64,000 bases of DNA. Origin: JASGCP01 sp965263285 (GTDB lineage: Bacteria > Bacteroidota > Bacteroidia > Chitinophagales > Chitinophagaceae). Under the pieces are notes generated by a model. The model ran no database searches and was not told where the DNA came from. It saw only the letters and a program-made list of their open reading frames with translations. Shown piece by piece: positions 26,237 through 36,123 of the stretch. The stretch covers positions 1,240,001 to 1,304,000 of the forward strand of contig CBDHHD010000016.1 in assembly GCA_965263285.1 (NCBI GenBank). Reading direction: 5' to 3'. Numbering within the stretch: position 1 is the stretch's first letter; each line of letters starts with the position of its first letter. Position numbers and translations under genes: made by a program.

Positions 26237-27965
26237 AATCTAATACCCGCAGTTGCAATGTAGTTTCGCCCATCCAGTAATTGATATCTATTTGATAAAC
26301 GATATCATATACTTCGTGTGGTTTTAACTTATCTATCCACTGAGGTGATTGAAATGTAATAGAAGAAAATGCACATTCTTGTTGTGTCCAAATGGCTTTT
26401 ATATGTTTTTCTTTTAATAGTGTTACTTGCGTAAGTGTAACAGCGATACTATGAAAAATAGGTTTTAAGTTATTAGGTCCAAAAGGTGATAACTGTGCTA
26501 TTAAATGATATAACGACATGGTTATATCACTAAAAAGAATAGTACTGCTAATATATATTTTAGGTATCCATATAGAAGAAGGTGCTATTGCCTGTACAAA
26601 AGAATCAAATTTCTCTTTAAATGGTATGAAATCTTTTTTATACAGAGACAATCCTGCCGCTGCTACATGCCCTCCAAAGCGAATGAGATATTCTTTACAA
26701 GCAAATAATGCTTCGTATAAATTTAATCCCTCTATGCTTCTAGCGCTTCCTGATAAGATATCTCCTTCCTCGGCTAATATAATAGTAGGTTGATAATATT
26801 TTTCAATTAGTCTACTGGCCACAATGCCTACTACGCCTTTATGCCAAGTAGGATGATATAATACAGTTGTTTTCATGTTTGAAAAATGAGTATCTTGTTG
26901 AATCATATCTAGAGCTGTATTGGTAATATGCTCATCTATGGTTTTGCGTTGCTGGTTATCATGTTCAATAGCCTGTATATGCAGTTGTGTTGTTTGATTG
27001 TTTTCATTTAACAACATAGTAACCACTTTATAAGCCGTATCCATTCGGCCTGTTGCATTAATACGAGGTGCAAGCATAAATACCAAATGGTATGTTTCTA
27101 AAGGAATGTTAATGCCTGTTGATTGTATTAATTGTGGAAGTCCTCCAAAAGGAAATATAGGCGTATCCTCGAATGAAGAGTCTGCTATTTTATTTATTTT
27201 TTTTAATCCAAATGCAACGAGTATTCTATTTTCATCTATCATAGGCACGATATCAGCTGCAATGGCTGTAGCTACAAGATCAATATACTGCAAATATGTT
27301 TTTTTGGGAAGTTGTTTTGTTTCACATAATGCTTGAATAAGTTTCCAAGTAACGCCACACCCACAAAGTTCTTTAAAAGGATAGAGGCAATCTATTTGTT
27401 TGGGATTTAAAACAGCACTGGCGTCGGGAATTTCTTCTGGTGGTAAATGATGGTCGCAGATAATACAATCTATATATAGAGAAGAAGCATACCTTATTTC
27501 TTCTCTATTTTTTATTCCACAATCTAATATAATAATAAGAGAATAGCCATTGTCTTTTGCAAAATTAATTCCTTGTTTGCTTACACCATACCCTTCTTTT
27601 TGTCTATCAGGAATATAATAACCTATGAATTCTTTCTTATATATTGATTGCAAAAAATGATACATGCAAGTAACAGCGGTAGTGCCATCAACATCATAAT
27701 CTCCATAGACGAGTATTTTTTCTTGTTTTTGAATGGCTATTTCAATTCTATTTACTGCCTTATGCATGTCTTTCATTTTCCATGGGTTATGTAAATCTGT
27801 CAGACAAGGACGAAAGAATTTTTTTGCAGTATCATAATCAAAAATAGATCGTTGCACTAATAACTTACAAAGAATAGAAGAAACATGGAGTTGCTTTTGT
27901 AATGCGATCACTTGTGTGTCATTGTAAGGAATAAAAACCCATTTTTTTTGCAGTGTTGGCGACAT
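26196..27965 (-). CDS. recJ: Single-stranded-DNA-specific exonuclease RecJ
   Basis: A 589-residue 5'-3' exonuclease of DHH phosphoesterase type. Visible are ILVYGDYDVDGTTAVTCMYHFL, IILDCGIKNREEI, IICDHHLPPEEIPDASAVLNPK with the DHH triad, and APRINATGRMDTA. The DHHA1 domain follows with GVVGIVASRLIEKYYQPTII and SGSARSIEGLNLYEAL, then RFGGHVAAAGLSL. Length and motifs are complete. The 3' end overlaps the convergent membrane protein gene by 41 bp. Confidence 0.95.
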   Translation of the reverse strand: MSPTLQKKWVFIPYNDTQVIALQKQLHVSSILCKLLVQRSIFDYDTAKKFFRPCLTDLHNPWKMKDMHKAVNRIEIAIQKQEKILVYGDYDVDGTTAVTCMYHFLQSIYKKEFIGYYIPDRQKEGYGVSKQGINFAKDNGYSLIIILDCGIKNREEIRYASSLYIDCIICDHHLPPEEIPDASAVLNPKQIDCLYPFKELCGCGVTWKLIQALCETKQLPKKTYLQYIDLVATAIAADIVPMIDENRILVAFGLKKINKIADSSFEDTPIFPFGGLPQLIQSTGINIPLETYHLVFMLAPRINATGRMDTAYKVVTMLLNENNQTTQLHIQAIEHDNQQRKTIDEHITNTALDMIQQDTHFSNMKTTVLYHPTWHKGVVGIVASRLIEKYYQPTIILAEEGDILSGSARSIEGLNLYEALFACKEYLIRFGGHVAAAGLSLYKKDFIPFKEKFDSFVQAIAPSSIWIPKIYISSTILFSDITMSLYHLIAQLSPFGPNNLKPIFHSIAVTLTQVTLLKEKHIKAIWTQQECAFSSITFQSPQWIDKLKPHEVYDIVYQIDINYWMGETTLQLRVLDFIPHHVYEADKNF

Positions 27966-28016
27966 AAGCGTTAGTAAATTTTATTTGTAAAATTATAAAA
28001 AACAATTTATTTAGTT

Positions 28017-29507
28017 CTATTTTTTATGTACAATTGTGTTCCATTCTTTTCGCTCTGCAAAAAATATAATCACTATAAATAAAATACCTAATAATACACT
28101 TCCTAATAAAGAAGGGATATGTGTAATGGAGGTATGTATAAAAACAAATGAATGTATTTTATAGATCATAACAGATAGTAATATATAACCTACTAATTTC
28201 CATGTATTATATGGAATACGATATGCTTTTTGCCCCCATAGAAAGCTAATGACCATCATACTGCCATAGCAAGCAAAGGTAGCCCAAGCACAAGCCATAT
28301 AACTAAAATAAGGAATAAAAAAATAGTTGATAATTAATGTTATAACAGCTCCTATCACTGTAATCCAGGCGCCTACCATTGTGCGTTCTGTAATTTTATA
28401 CCAAATGCTAAGATTATAATAGATGCCTAAAAACATATTGGCTAATAATAGAATAGGCACTACTTTAAGCCCTTCCCACATATGAGGATTGCTAATAAAA
28501 TGTTTCCATATATTTATAAAGAGCATCACAAATAAAAACATTCCACAAATGGTAATTACAAAAAATTTCATTACCCTTGCGTACACGGCAGGGGCATTTT
28601 TTTCTTTTACCTGTTTAAAGAAAAAAGGTTCTGCTCCCATACGAAAGGCTTGTACTGATAGGGTAATTAAAATAGACAATTTATAATTGGCAGAGTAAAT
28701 ACCTACTTGTGCCTGCTTTTCTTTAATGGTATGAAAAGGAGCCCACCATCCTAACATAATTCTATCAAAAGTTTCATTAATCATGCCACCAAAACCTGCT
28801 ACTAATAGAGGCAAACTATACCACATCATTTGTTTCCATAATTTTTTATCAAAATTCCAACGAAACCCTAACCATTCTTTATAGAGAAGTGTTAAAGTAA
28901 TAGTAGATTGAATAAGATTGGCAATAAGTACATAGCCTACCAACCAATTGGGATTATAGAAATAGAGAACATAAGCTATATGATAATGCTGGTATATCCA
29001 TGGAGAGATACTAAGGCAAAAAAACAATACTACGATATTCATGATAATGCCTCCCATTTTAATCATAGCGAATTTAATAGGTCGGTTGTCTTGTCTGAGC
29101 TTTGAGAATGGAATGGTAGAAAAAGCATCCATAGTAATAATACAAGCAGTAAGAATAAGATATTCAGGATGTTGATTAATTTCTAATACATGAGAAAGGG
29201 GCGAGCGAAGTAAAATCATCCATATAAATAATAATATACTAGAAAATAAAAGCGAAATACTTGCTGTATTGTATACGCTATTTTCATTTTCTTTATTAGC
29301 ATATCTAAAATAAGTGGTTTCCATTCCGTATGTAAAAACAACATTCATAAATGGGATAAAAGCATAAATAATGCTCATTTCTCCATATTGTGATTCGGTA
29401 AATTTAAATGTCAAATAAGGCGTAAGGAGGTAATTAATAAAACGAGCAAAGATAGTGCTCATACCGTACCAAGCCGTTTGCCCTACTAATTTTTTTATAC
29501 TACTCAA
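28017..29507 (-). CDS. Oligosaccharide flippase family membrane protein
   Basis: A 496-residue protein with 12-14 predicted membrane helices. It starts SSIKKLVGQTAWYGMSTIFARFINYLLTPY, the typical beginning of Wzx-like flippases of the MATE/MOP superfamily. It would move lipid-linked saccharides across the inner membrane. LPLLVAGFGGMINETFDRIMLGWW and YKLSILITLSVQAFRMGAEPFFF fit the family. The start is a TTG at 29507, since no ATG lies upstream. An internal ATG at codon 16 would remove part of the first helix. Confidence 0.88.
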   Translation of the reverse strand: MSSIKKLVGQTAWYGMSTIFARFINYLLTPYLTFKFTESQYGEMSIIYAFIPFMNVVFTYGMETTYFRYANKENENSVYNTASISLLFSSILLFIWMILLRSPLSHVLEINQHPEYLILTACIITMDAFSTIPFSKLRQDNRPIKFAMIKMGGIIMNIVVLFFCLSISPWIYQHYHIAYVLYFYNPNWLVGYVLIANLIQSTITLTLLYKEWLGFRWNFDKKLWKQMMWYSLPLLVAGFGGMINETFDRIMLGWWAPFHTIKEKQAQVGIYSANYKLSILITLSVQAFRMGAEPFFFKQVKEKNAPAVYARVMKFFVITICGMFLFVMLFINIWKHFISNPHMWEGLKVVPILLLANMFLGIYYNLSIWYKITERTMVGAWITVIGAVITLIINYFFIPYFSYMACAWATFACYGSMMVISFLWGQKAYRIPYNTWKLVGYILLSVMIYKIHSFVFIHTSITHIPSLLGSVLLGILFIVIIFFAERKEWNTIVHKK

Positions 29508-29645
29508 ATAAAAATATATTAAGAAACACTAAATTACATGATTATCTTAAAAGTAGTAGCATTACTTTATTTTAGGATAGATAAGACCATAAAAAAGATG
29601 GTATAAATAAACACATGCAACTTACACAAAATACTTTATACTTCT

Positions 29646-29687
29646 CCAAAAATAGTATTTCTATTTACACAATTTTATTTATACTTC
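29646..29687. mobile_element. Remnant of an IS256-like element end
   Basis: CCAAAAATAGTATTTCTATTTACACAA and the following TTTTATTTATACTT are the reverse complement of the ends at 63467-63510, with a few changes. No transposase is attached. It lies in the gap 29508-29933 beside a solitary repeat end. An open frame reading leftward across this stretch is not credible as a gene. Confidence 0.6.
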
Positions 29688-29744
29688 CATGGTATGATAA
29701 ATAGAGACTTTTTCTTCTACAGACTCCAAATTTATTTTAGCACC

Positions 29745-29770
29745 CCAGCACCTCAAAAAAAGATTTAGCC
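29745..29770. repeat. Solitary right terminal repeat of the GGCTACATC family
   Basis: CCAGCACCTC, an A-run and GATTTAGCC match the family terminus exactly. No left partner is visible nearby, so the element has been deleted except for this end. Confidence 0.65.
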
Positions 29771-29933
29771 GATAACATAGTATTTTTTGATTTGTTAATA
29801 TTTTTTCATACCTTAGAATATATATAATTACCGGTCCTGTTCCAAAAGGTTGTTGATGAAGAATTGTTTGCAAATCATCTAATTTTTTTAAAGCCCTTTT
29901 ACACACTTTTATGAACACTACCAATTTTTAAAT

Positions 29934-30176
29934 ATGTATAAAGATGATAACCTTGACCCCTTCGGTATGATATATGATAGTGTAGGCGGTGCTATGTTCA
30001 ATAGTTATTTTGCTGATATTCATCATGTAACCTATTTAGTAGGGGAGCAACAGGCTGTTGTAAACAAAAATGCGCAAAATGGAAAAATGACAGAAAACCA
30101 TTTAACCTATCGTATAGGTATCATGGCAAAAAAAATAATCGAAGCCCTTAAACCAAAAAATATAAAAGAGAAATAA
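29934..30176 (+). CDS. Orphan 80-residue protein or fragment
   Basis: The frame reads MYKDDNLDPFGMIYDSVGGA and continues NSYFADIHHVTYLVGEQQAV to a basic end (IIEALKPKNIKEK). The composition looks protein-like, not random AT-rich translation. I recognise no family. It could be a remnant of a larger gene, given the debris on both sides. Confidence 0.45.
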   Translation: MYKDDNLDPFGMIYDSVGGAMFNSYFADIHHVTYLVGEQQAVVNKNAQNGKMTENHLTYRIGIMAKKIIEALKPKNIKEK

Positions 30177-30266
30177 AAAGCCACCTCGTTAAAGAAAATA
30201 TTTTTTCAATTCAAGTAAATTTCGTATTTTTGTAAAAGTTTAAATTAAACATTAAAACATAAACTA

Positions 30267-30554
30267 ATGATTATTATACAAATTTGTATTATATTTAAAA
30301 ATACAATAACAATAGGTAAATTCAATAAAGGATTTGACGATAATGTAGAGACTTGGACTAGAACGGGGAATAATTATAAACATACATCACAATGGTATAA
30401 TTATATACAATATCAACATACTAGTCTTGATAATTATATATTAGTTTTTAAACAAATAATAAAAGATGAAGAAGAGGTTAACTTTGTTATTGGCAGGTTT
30501 ATAGAAATAGTTTGTTCTCATTTTGAAGTTGAAAAAATTAAGTTTGAATATTAA
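30267..30554 (+). CDS. Small protein of unknown function
   Basis: A 95-residue frame with aromatic- and Asn-rich content (NVETWTRTGNNYKHTSQWYN, then DEEEVNFVIGRFIEIVCSHF). A -7-like TATTTTTG at 30225-30232 lies 34 bp before the ATG, which supports expression. A second small gene follows after 42 bp. The pair resembles paired small orphan genes such as effector/immunity couples only in layout; no domain supports that reading. Confidence 0.45.
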   Translation: MIIIQICIIFKNTITIGKFNKGFDDNVETWTRTGNNYKHTSQWYNYIQYQHTSLDNYILVFKQIIKDEEEVNFVIGRFIEIVCSHFEVEKIKFEY

Positions 30555-30596
30555 AATTATTTTTTTAAAAAGAAACATTAAATTATTGAAAAAAAT

Positions 30597-30899
30597 ATGA
30601 AAAAAATATACTTATATACAGATAATAGTGTAAATAGTTTACTTAAAACAATAGAAGAAAATAAGACACGCAATTGCAGTATGTTACTTAATAATTTTTT
30701 TGTTGAAAAAAATTATATTAGTATTAAGATTGCCAACTCATTATATTCTTTTCTTTTTTTTGATTTGTCTATTAATGAGGAAAAAATTATATATATATAT
30801 GATAATATACCAAATGAATATAGATGTTATTTACAAGCTCAAATTATTGGCATATTAGAGACTTATAGTGAAGACATAAAAAAAATAGTGATGGAATAA
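30597..30899 (+). CDS. Small protein of unknown function
   Basis: A 100-residue frame beginning MKKIYLYTDNSVNSLLKTIE with mixed charged and hydrophobic helices (SIKIANSLYSFLFFDLSINEE; ECYLQAQ-like RCYLQAQIIGILETYSEDI). It follows the 30267 gene on the same strand. No family is recognised. From 30900 to 31562 the sequence contains only broken coding-like stretches and an IS66 fragment. Confidence 0.45.
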   Translation: MKKIYLYTDNSVNSLLKTIEENKTRNCSMLLNNFFVEKNYISIKIANSLYSFLFFDLSINEEKIIYIYDNIPNEYRCYLQAQIIGILETYSEDIKKIVME

Positions 30900-31222
30900 T
30901 TTTACTATCAAAAACTACTTAAAAATTAATTAAATATAAATACAATTACTCATAATGACAAAGAATATGCGCCAAAAAAAGCTCATGATAAATTAATGGA
31001 CGCTTTGAGAAAAGGAAACATAAAAGCTTAATAGTAAGCTTAAGGATGATATAAATAAAAATAGTCAATTATGTTCAGAAGTAAAAAAATAAATACAAAA
31101 GCTACAAGCGTAGGATTGAAGAATAATAGTAAAGATTCAATGTATCATGAAGCAATAAATAAAGATTTAACTCTAATCCCATAAAAAAACAATGTAACGG
31201 ATAAGTATTTTAAAGATTTTTC

Positions 31223-31370
31223 GTAACTATTTAGGTACTAAGTTATGAAGAGATATTAATAAGTCCAACAATACTCTTTTTGACTAAATACCTTTTTTAG
31301 TTCTTCATAACAATTAATACCATGCTTTTGCAAAGTTGACAAAAAACTTTCTATAGCTAAACAAATAAAA
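31223..31370 (-). mobile_element. IS66-like fragment (transposase C-terminus and end)
   Basis: Starting with the IS end GTAACTATTTAGGTACTAAG, this matches the right ends at 62813 and, inverted, at 62237. On the minus strand it encodes the last 40 or so residues of the transposase (AIESFLSTLQKHGINCYEE). The adjoining 31371-31485 can be read as a coding-like tail (FEQFIKIDIKDIQTSRFNRN), probably from an unrelated broken gene. Confidence 0.7.
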
Positions 31371-31562
31371 ACATTTGAACAATTCATAAAAATTGATATT
31401 AAAGACATTCAAACTTCAAGGTTTAATCGCAATATTTTTCTGTCAATACAAAATGTTAAAGTAAATAAAAATCAATAGCTATACATTGAGATTATAAAAA
31501 GATTTAGTTGAGTAAGAATAAAAAAACAATGTATTTTTGTAAATTAATTACATTTTTGGTTT

Positions 31563-31847
31563 ATGGCAAATACAACAAATAAGAAAGAGCAAGAATTAAA
31601 AAAAGAAGAGCCTTCTTTTGTGTTTTTTCACAAAGAAAATTACAAGTGGATGCTTATAGGCATTGTAATTATTACTATTGGATTGATATTGTTGTCGGGT
31701 GGTAAGAATCCTAATCCCAATGTTTTTAATACGAATTTAGTATATAGTACAAGACGCATTACTGTTGCACCTATACTTATTGTGATTGGTTTTATTGTTG
31801 AAATTATAGCCATTTTAAAAAAGGTGCCTTCTGAAAAAATAGGATAA
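31563..31847 (+). CDS. DUF3098 family membrane protein
   Basis: A 94-residue protein with a charged N-terminus, the first helix KWMLIGIVIITIGLILLSGG, the conserved NPNPNVFN and RRITVAPILIVIGFIVEIIAIL. This is the DUF3098 pattern, largely confined to Bacteroidota and usually next to ftsX. No ftsX is seen here, because the upstream DNA is debris. A -7-like TATTTTTG (31532-31539) gives it a probable promoter. Confidence 0.85.
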   Translation: MANTTNKKEQELKKEEPSFVFFHKENYKWMLIGIVIITIGLILLSGGKNPNPNVFNTNLVYSTRRITVAPILIVIGFIVEIIAILKKVPSEKIG

Positions 31848-31900
31848 TTTTTTTTGATGAGGATATAGTTGAATGGGTATCTTTATTGATGATTATATAG

Positions 31901-33169
31901 TTATAAAATCCAATTGATAATTTGGTTTTCCCATTCTTTTTTATAGGGAATAGTTACTTTAATATAATTATCACTATAGCCTTCCATTTCTCCGTTTGTT
32001 TTTTGTGTTTCAAATAGTATTTTTCTGCATTTTCCTTCATTGGATTTTATAAATGCATTCATTTTTTCTTGGGATAGTTGTCGCAGCTCTTTATTTCTCT
32101 TATGTCTTATTGGTATGGGAACGACACCTGGTATATGAGAGGCAATTGTATTTTTGCGTTCAGAGTAAGTAAATACATGTAAATAAGAAATAGGGATATG
32201 TTCTAATAAGTGATAGGTTTGTTTAAAGTCTATTTCTGTTTCGGTAGGGAATCCTACAATTACATCAACTCCAATAGCGCAATCAGGAATTTGTTTTTTT
32301 ATTTGATAGATGGTGTCTATATATGCCTCTCGTTGGTATCTTCTTCGCATTAAGCCTAATATTCTATTGCTTCCACTTTGTAAAGGAATATGTAAATGTG
32401 GCATAAAACGGTTGCTTTTTGCTATGAGGTCGATAATGGGGTATGACAGTAGATTAGGCTCAATAGATGAAATTCTAAATCGAGGAATTTCTTCTATATT
32501 TTCTAATATTTGTAGTAGTTCAAGTAAGTTTTCTTTTTTATGTTGCAATGAGTTTTTACCAAAATCTCCTATATTAATACCTGTTAGTACCACTTCTTTT
32601 ACTCCTTGTAATGCAATTATTTTTATTTGAGTTACTATATTGTCAATGCTATTGCTTCTGCTTTTCCCTCTCGCCAAAGGAATGGTGCAAAAAGAACAGC
32701 CGTAGTCGCAACCGTCTTGTATCTTTAGAAAAACCCGTGTTCGTTCATGTTGAGATGCACTAGGGATAAAAGTGTTTACATCTGCAATATCGCAACTATA
32801 TGTTTTTTTTATGTTTACTTCTTTAGATAATGTTTCAATATGGTGGGGTAGGTTAAATTTTTCTTTTGCTCCTAGTACCATGTTCACGCCTTGTATACTG
32901 GCAATAGCATCGGGTTGTAGTTGTGCATAACAGCCCATGACAACTACAAGAGAGTGAGGGTTTTGTTTTTTTAATTTTCTCACTATTTGCTTGCACTCTT
33001 TATCTGCGTTTTCGGTAACAGAGCATGTATTAATAATGTATAGGTCGGCTAATTCATCGATTGCTTTTTTTTCATATCCTGCTTCTAATAGACTATTTAA
33101 TATAGAAGAGGATTCTGAAAAGTTTACTTTACATCCAAGTGTATGAATGGCTACAGTTTTTAATGTCAT
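31901..33169 (-). CDS. mtaB: tRNA (t6A37)-C2 methylthiotransferase MtaB
   Basis: A 422-residue radical SAM methylthiotransferase. The N-terminal UPF0004 domain has HTLGCKVNFSESSS, INTCSVTENADKECKQ and VVVMGCYAQLQP with its three cluster cysteines. The radical SAM motif is DGCDYGCSFCTIPLARGKSRS. A short C-terminal TRAM-like part ends the protein. The HTLGCKVN sequence marks MtaB rather than MiaB or RimO. The ATG at 33169 is preferred to a start four codons upstream. Confidence 0.92.
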   Translation of the reverse strand: MTLKTVAIHTLGCKVNFSESSSILNSLLEAGYEKKAIDELADLYIINTCSVTENADKECKQIVRKLKKQNPHSLVVVMGCYAQLQPDAIASIQGVNMVLGAKEKFNLPHHIETLSKEVNIKKTYSCDIADVNTFIPSASQHERTRVFLKIQDGCDYGCSFCTIPLARGKSRSNSIDNIVTQIKIIALQGVKEVVLTGINIGDFGKNSLQHKKENLLELLQILENIEEIPRFRISSIEPNLLSYPIIDLIAKSNRFMPHLHIPLQSGSNRILGLMRRRYQREAYIDTIYQIKKQIPDCAIGVDVIVGFPTETEIDFKQTYHLLEHIPISYLHVFTYSERKNTIASHIPGVVPIPIRHKRNKELRQLSQEKMNAFIKSNEGKCRKILFETQKTNGEMEGYSDNYIKVTIPYKKEWENQIINWIL

Positions 33170-33221
33170 AATTGCAAACATACTATTTTATTTGTTTAGA
33201 ACGGATCTTCCTGTGGAATTG

Positions 33222-33455
33222 GGCTAAATCCTTTTTTCAGGAGCTAAGAGATTTTTAATAAATGAAAATTTTGCACTCAGCTATAGGTTAATAATTTATT
33301 TTTATATCTTTTTCTTTTTTTTGTCTTGATACAAATAGAAAGAAACAAAGAAAAAAAATCAAGTAGACAATCTATGTGCTTAATTAATAAACCTATTGAA
33401 TTGACTAAGCAGTTATAATTGTATTTCTCTTAGCACTTGAAAAAAAGGTGTAGTC
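33222..33455. repeat. Degenerate GGCTACATC element
   Basis: It begins GGCTAAATCC plus a T-run and CAGGAGCT, contains the TTGTCTTGATACAAAT stem with AAAGAAACAAAG, and ends AGCACTTG plus an A-run and GTGTAGTC. The ends have diverged and no target duplication remains. The rest of the gap 33170-33610 has no recognisable gene. Confidence 0.6.
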
Positions 33456-33610
33456 GTGGGATGTAGCCATAAAGTATAATGTAATGTTTACATGCTATTT
33501 TTACCTTAGTGTATGAAAAAGTTTTTAGCATAGAACCCATAAAAGTAAATAAGCGCTACTTGTATTTTTTACTGTTATTTTGCAGGCTTAAATAATATAT
33601 CTGAAACCGT

Positions 33611-36094
33611 ATGAATACAAAAATTAATTGGAAATTAATTTATCCTCATGTTATGGCTGTTCTTGTATTTTATTTATTTGCTTGTGTTTATTCTAGTCCT
33701 GCGTTAAGTGGTGAAGTGTTACAGCAAAGTGATATACAAAATTATTATGCGATTATACATGGGTCAACACTATATGCCCAAAGCCATGATGGAGTGATGC
33801 CTTTATGGAACAATGATATTTTTTCAGGGATGCCTAATTTTTTACTTTTAAATCTTTCCGCTAATGCATTTGATTTAATTAGGTTAGAGCCTTATTTAAT
33901 GTTATTTACTACTTTTAATATTAGTATATTTTTTTTACTATGCATTAGTTTTTATTTTCTCACACAAGTGTTAAAAATACATCCTATTATAAGCGTGATG
34001 AGCTCTTTAGCGTATGCATATACTAATTATAATGTAACCTTATTAGTAGCAGGGCATAATTCAAAATTATATTGTTTAGGATATTTGCCAGCCTTTATAG
34101 CGGCACTTTGGTTGCTGTATCATAAGCGATATTTGTGGGGTACGGCACTGGTAGCTATTTTTACTTATTTATTCTTGTATTGGTCTCATTGGCAAATTAT
34201 ATATTATGGTTTTATCGTTGCAGGTATTATGACTGTTGCATTTTTTATACAATGGATAAAAGTAAAAGCATATAAACATCTTATGTTGATTTGCTTGTTG
34301 ATTTGCTTAGATGCCGTTTTAGTAATAGGTGCTTTTTCTGTTAATTTGTTTGGCACTTATCAATTTACTAAGTTATCTACACGAGGGGGGGGGACTGTGT
34401 TAAATACGACTAATAATGTTGTTACCAAAAATACAGGTTTGAGTTTAGATTATGCCATGAGTTGGAGCTATGGTAAAATGGAAACTTTTACTTTCTTGGT
34501 TCCTGATTTATATGGGGGAGGAAGTGCTGCTTCTCCTACTATGGCTAATACGCTTATAAATAGTGGCTTTTCAGATGATCAATCGAATCAAATAGCCTCG
34601 CAACTACCTAGTTATTGGGGTAATATGCCTTTTACATCAGGTCCGTTTTATGCAGGATCAATCATTTTATTTCTATCTATTTTTGCACTTGTATTTATCC
34701 CTGATAAACAACAAAAACGGTGGATGCTTGCATGTGTCATTCTTGCTATTCTTATGGCGTGGGGAAGTAATTTCCTTGAGTTTAATAAATTATTGTTTTA
34801 TTATCTTCCAGGATATAATAAGTTTAGAGCACCCAACACATCATTAGTGATATTAGATTTTTTATTTCCTCTTTTGGCTGCTATGGGTTTGCAATCATTT
34901 TTGTTTACCCATACTTATACGCAAAAGCAAGTAAGAGAAAAGTTAAAGATATCAGCATTTATTATGATTGCTTGTTTTGTAATAGTGCTGATGTTTTATA
35001 TAGGAGCTAGTTTTACTACCGATCGTGAATCAACTGCATTAAGTAATTATGCTCAAGTATTTGATGCTTTAAAACAAGATAGAAAAGCGCTACTAGGCAA
35101 TAGTATATTTCGTAGTATTGTTTTTATTTTATTGGCATTTTTAACTCTTTTCTTTGTAGCGAAAGGTAAACTAAAAAAGCTTTACGCTATGTATGCATTG
35201 CTGTTACTTAGTGCAATTGATCTTATTGCTATTACAAGACAATATTATAATTATAGTTTGTATCAAACCGCTCAAGATGTATCTACAGCAAACTTTCCCT
35301 CTAATCCTATTTATAATGATATTAATAAAGACACCACTTTTTTTAGAGTGTTAGATGAAAGCAGAGGGGGTGATCCGTTTAGTGATGCCATTCCTTCTTA
35401 TTATGTACATTCTATTGGGGGGTATTTTTCTGCTAAAATAAGTATCTATGAAGATGTGCTCAATTCGTATTTAAGAAACCAATCTTTTAATATGAATAGT
35501 GATACCATGGCTACCATTACTGGGCCTTATGCTATTTTAAATATGCTTAATACGAAATATATGGTTGTTGCAAGTGCACAGAATAACCAAGCTGTTATTC
35601 AAAAAAATCTATACGCTTTGGGGAATGCTTGGTTTGTTCCTGCTGTTGTAGGTTGTATGAATAATATTGATATGTTGAGACGAATAGGAAATACTGATTT
35701 GAAAGATTCGGCATTGGTGAATGTGAATAATATGACTCAAATTCCTTATACGCCTATTGAACAAGATGAATATATACACCTTGAGAGTAATGATCATGAT
35801 CGTATCGTTTATCAATCTAATAGTAATCATATTCATTTGGCTGTGTTTAGTGAAATATATTATCCAGATGGTTGGAAAGCAACTATTGATGGCGTACCCG
35901 TTCAAATTATACAAACTAATTATATATTAAGAGGTATATATGTTCCTGCTGGAAAACATGATATTGTGTTTACTTTTAAACCTCATTTTTTATTTTTAAG
36001 ATATCCTGTTTTTATATGTTCGATTATTATATGGCTTATATTATTAATGGCTATTGTTCAATCTATAAGGACAGCGATAAAAAAAGAAAAGTAG
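33611..36094 (+). CDS. YfhO family membrane protein
   Basis: An 827-residue protein with about a dozen membrane helices and a large C-terminal extracytoplasmic region. The N-terminal region has QSDIQNYYAIIHGSTLYAQ and MPLWNNDIFSGMPNF, typical of bacterial YfhO proteins. The loop SWSYGKMETFTFLVPDLYGGG is a family hallmark. Near the C-terminus, YYPDGWKATIDGVPVQIIQTNYILRGIYVPAGKHDIVFTF is also standard. Members are thought to glycosylate cell-surface polymers. The gene is followed by a glycosyltransferase 29 bp downstream, which fits a surface polysaccharide role. Confidence 0.88.
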   Translation: MNTKINWKLIYPHVMAVLVFYLFACVYSSPALSGEVLQQSDIQNYYAIIHGSTLYAQSHDGVMPLWNNDIFSGMPNFLLLNLSANAFDLIRLEPYLMLFTTFNISIFFLLCISFYFLTQVLKIHPIISVMSSLAYAYTNYNVTLLVAGHNSKLYCLGYLPAFIAALWLLYHKRYLWGTALVAIFTYLFLYWSHWQIIYYGFIVAGIMTVAFFIQWIKVKAYKHLMLICLLICLDAVLVIGAFSVNLFGTYQFTKLSTRGGGTVLNTTNNVVTKNTGLSLDYAMSWSYGKMETFTFLVPDLYGGGSAASPTMANTLINSGFSDDQSNQIASQLPSYWGNMPFTSGPFYAGSIILFLSIFALVFIPDKQQKRWMLACVILAILMAWGSNFLEFNKLLFYYLPGYNKFRAPNTSLVILDFLFPLLAAMGLQSFLFTHTYTQKQVREKLKISAFIMIACFVIVLMFYIGASFTTDRESTALSNYAQVFDALKQDRKALLGNSIFRSIVFILLAFLTLFFVAKGKLKKLYAMYALLLLSAIDLIAITRQYYNYSLYQTAQDVSTANFPSNPIYNDINKDTTFFRVLDESRGGDPFSDAIPSYYVHSIGGYFSAKISIYEDVLNSYLRNQSFNMNSDTMATITGPYAILNMLNTKYMVVASAQNNQAVIQKNLYALGNAWFVPAVVGCMNNIDMLRRIGNTDLKDSALVNVNNMTQIPYTPIEQDEYIHLESNDHDRIVYQSNSNHIHLAVFSEIYYPDGWKATIDGVPVQIIQTNYILRGIYVPAGKHDIVFTFKPHFLFLRYPVFICSIIIWLILLMAIVQSIRTAIKKEK

Positions 36095-36123
36095 AATAAA
36101 ATATTTATAATGAGAGGTTTAAT

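Noticed and set aside
29679..29924. Leftward 81-codon frame
   Set aside because: It crosses a repeat terminus and an IS end remnant. Its translation shows no consistent protein character.
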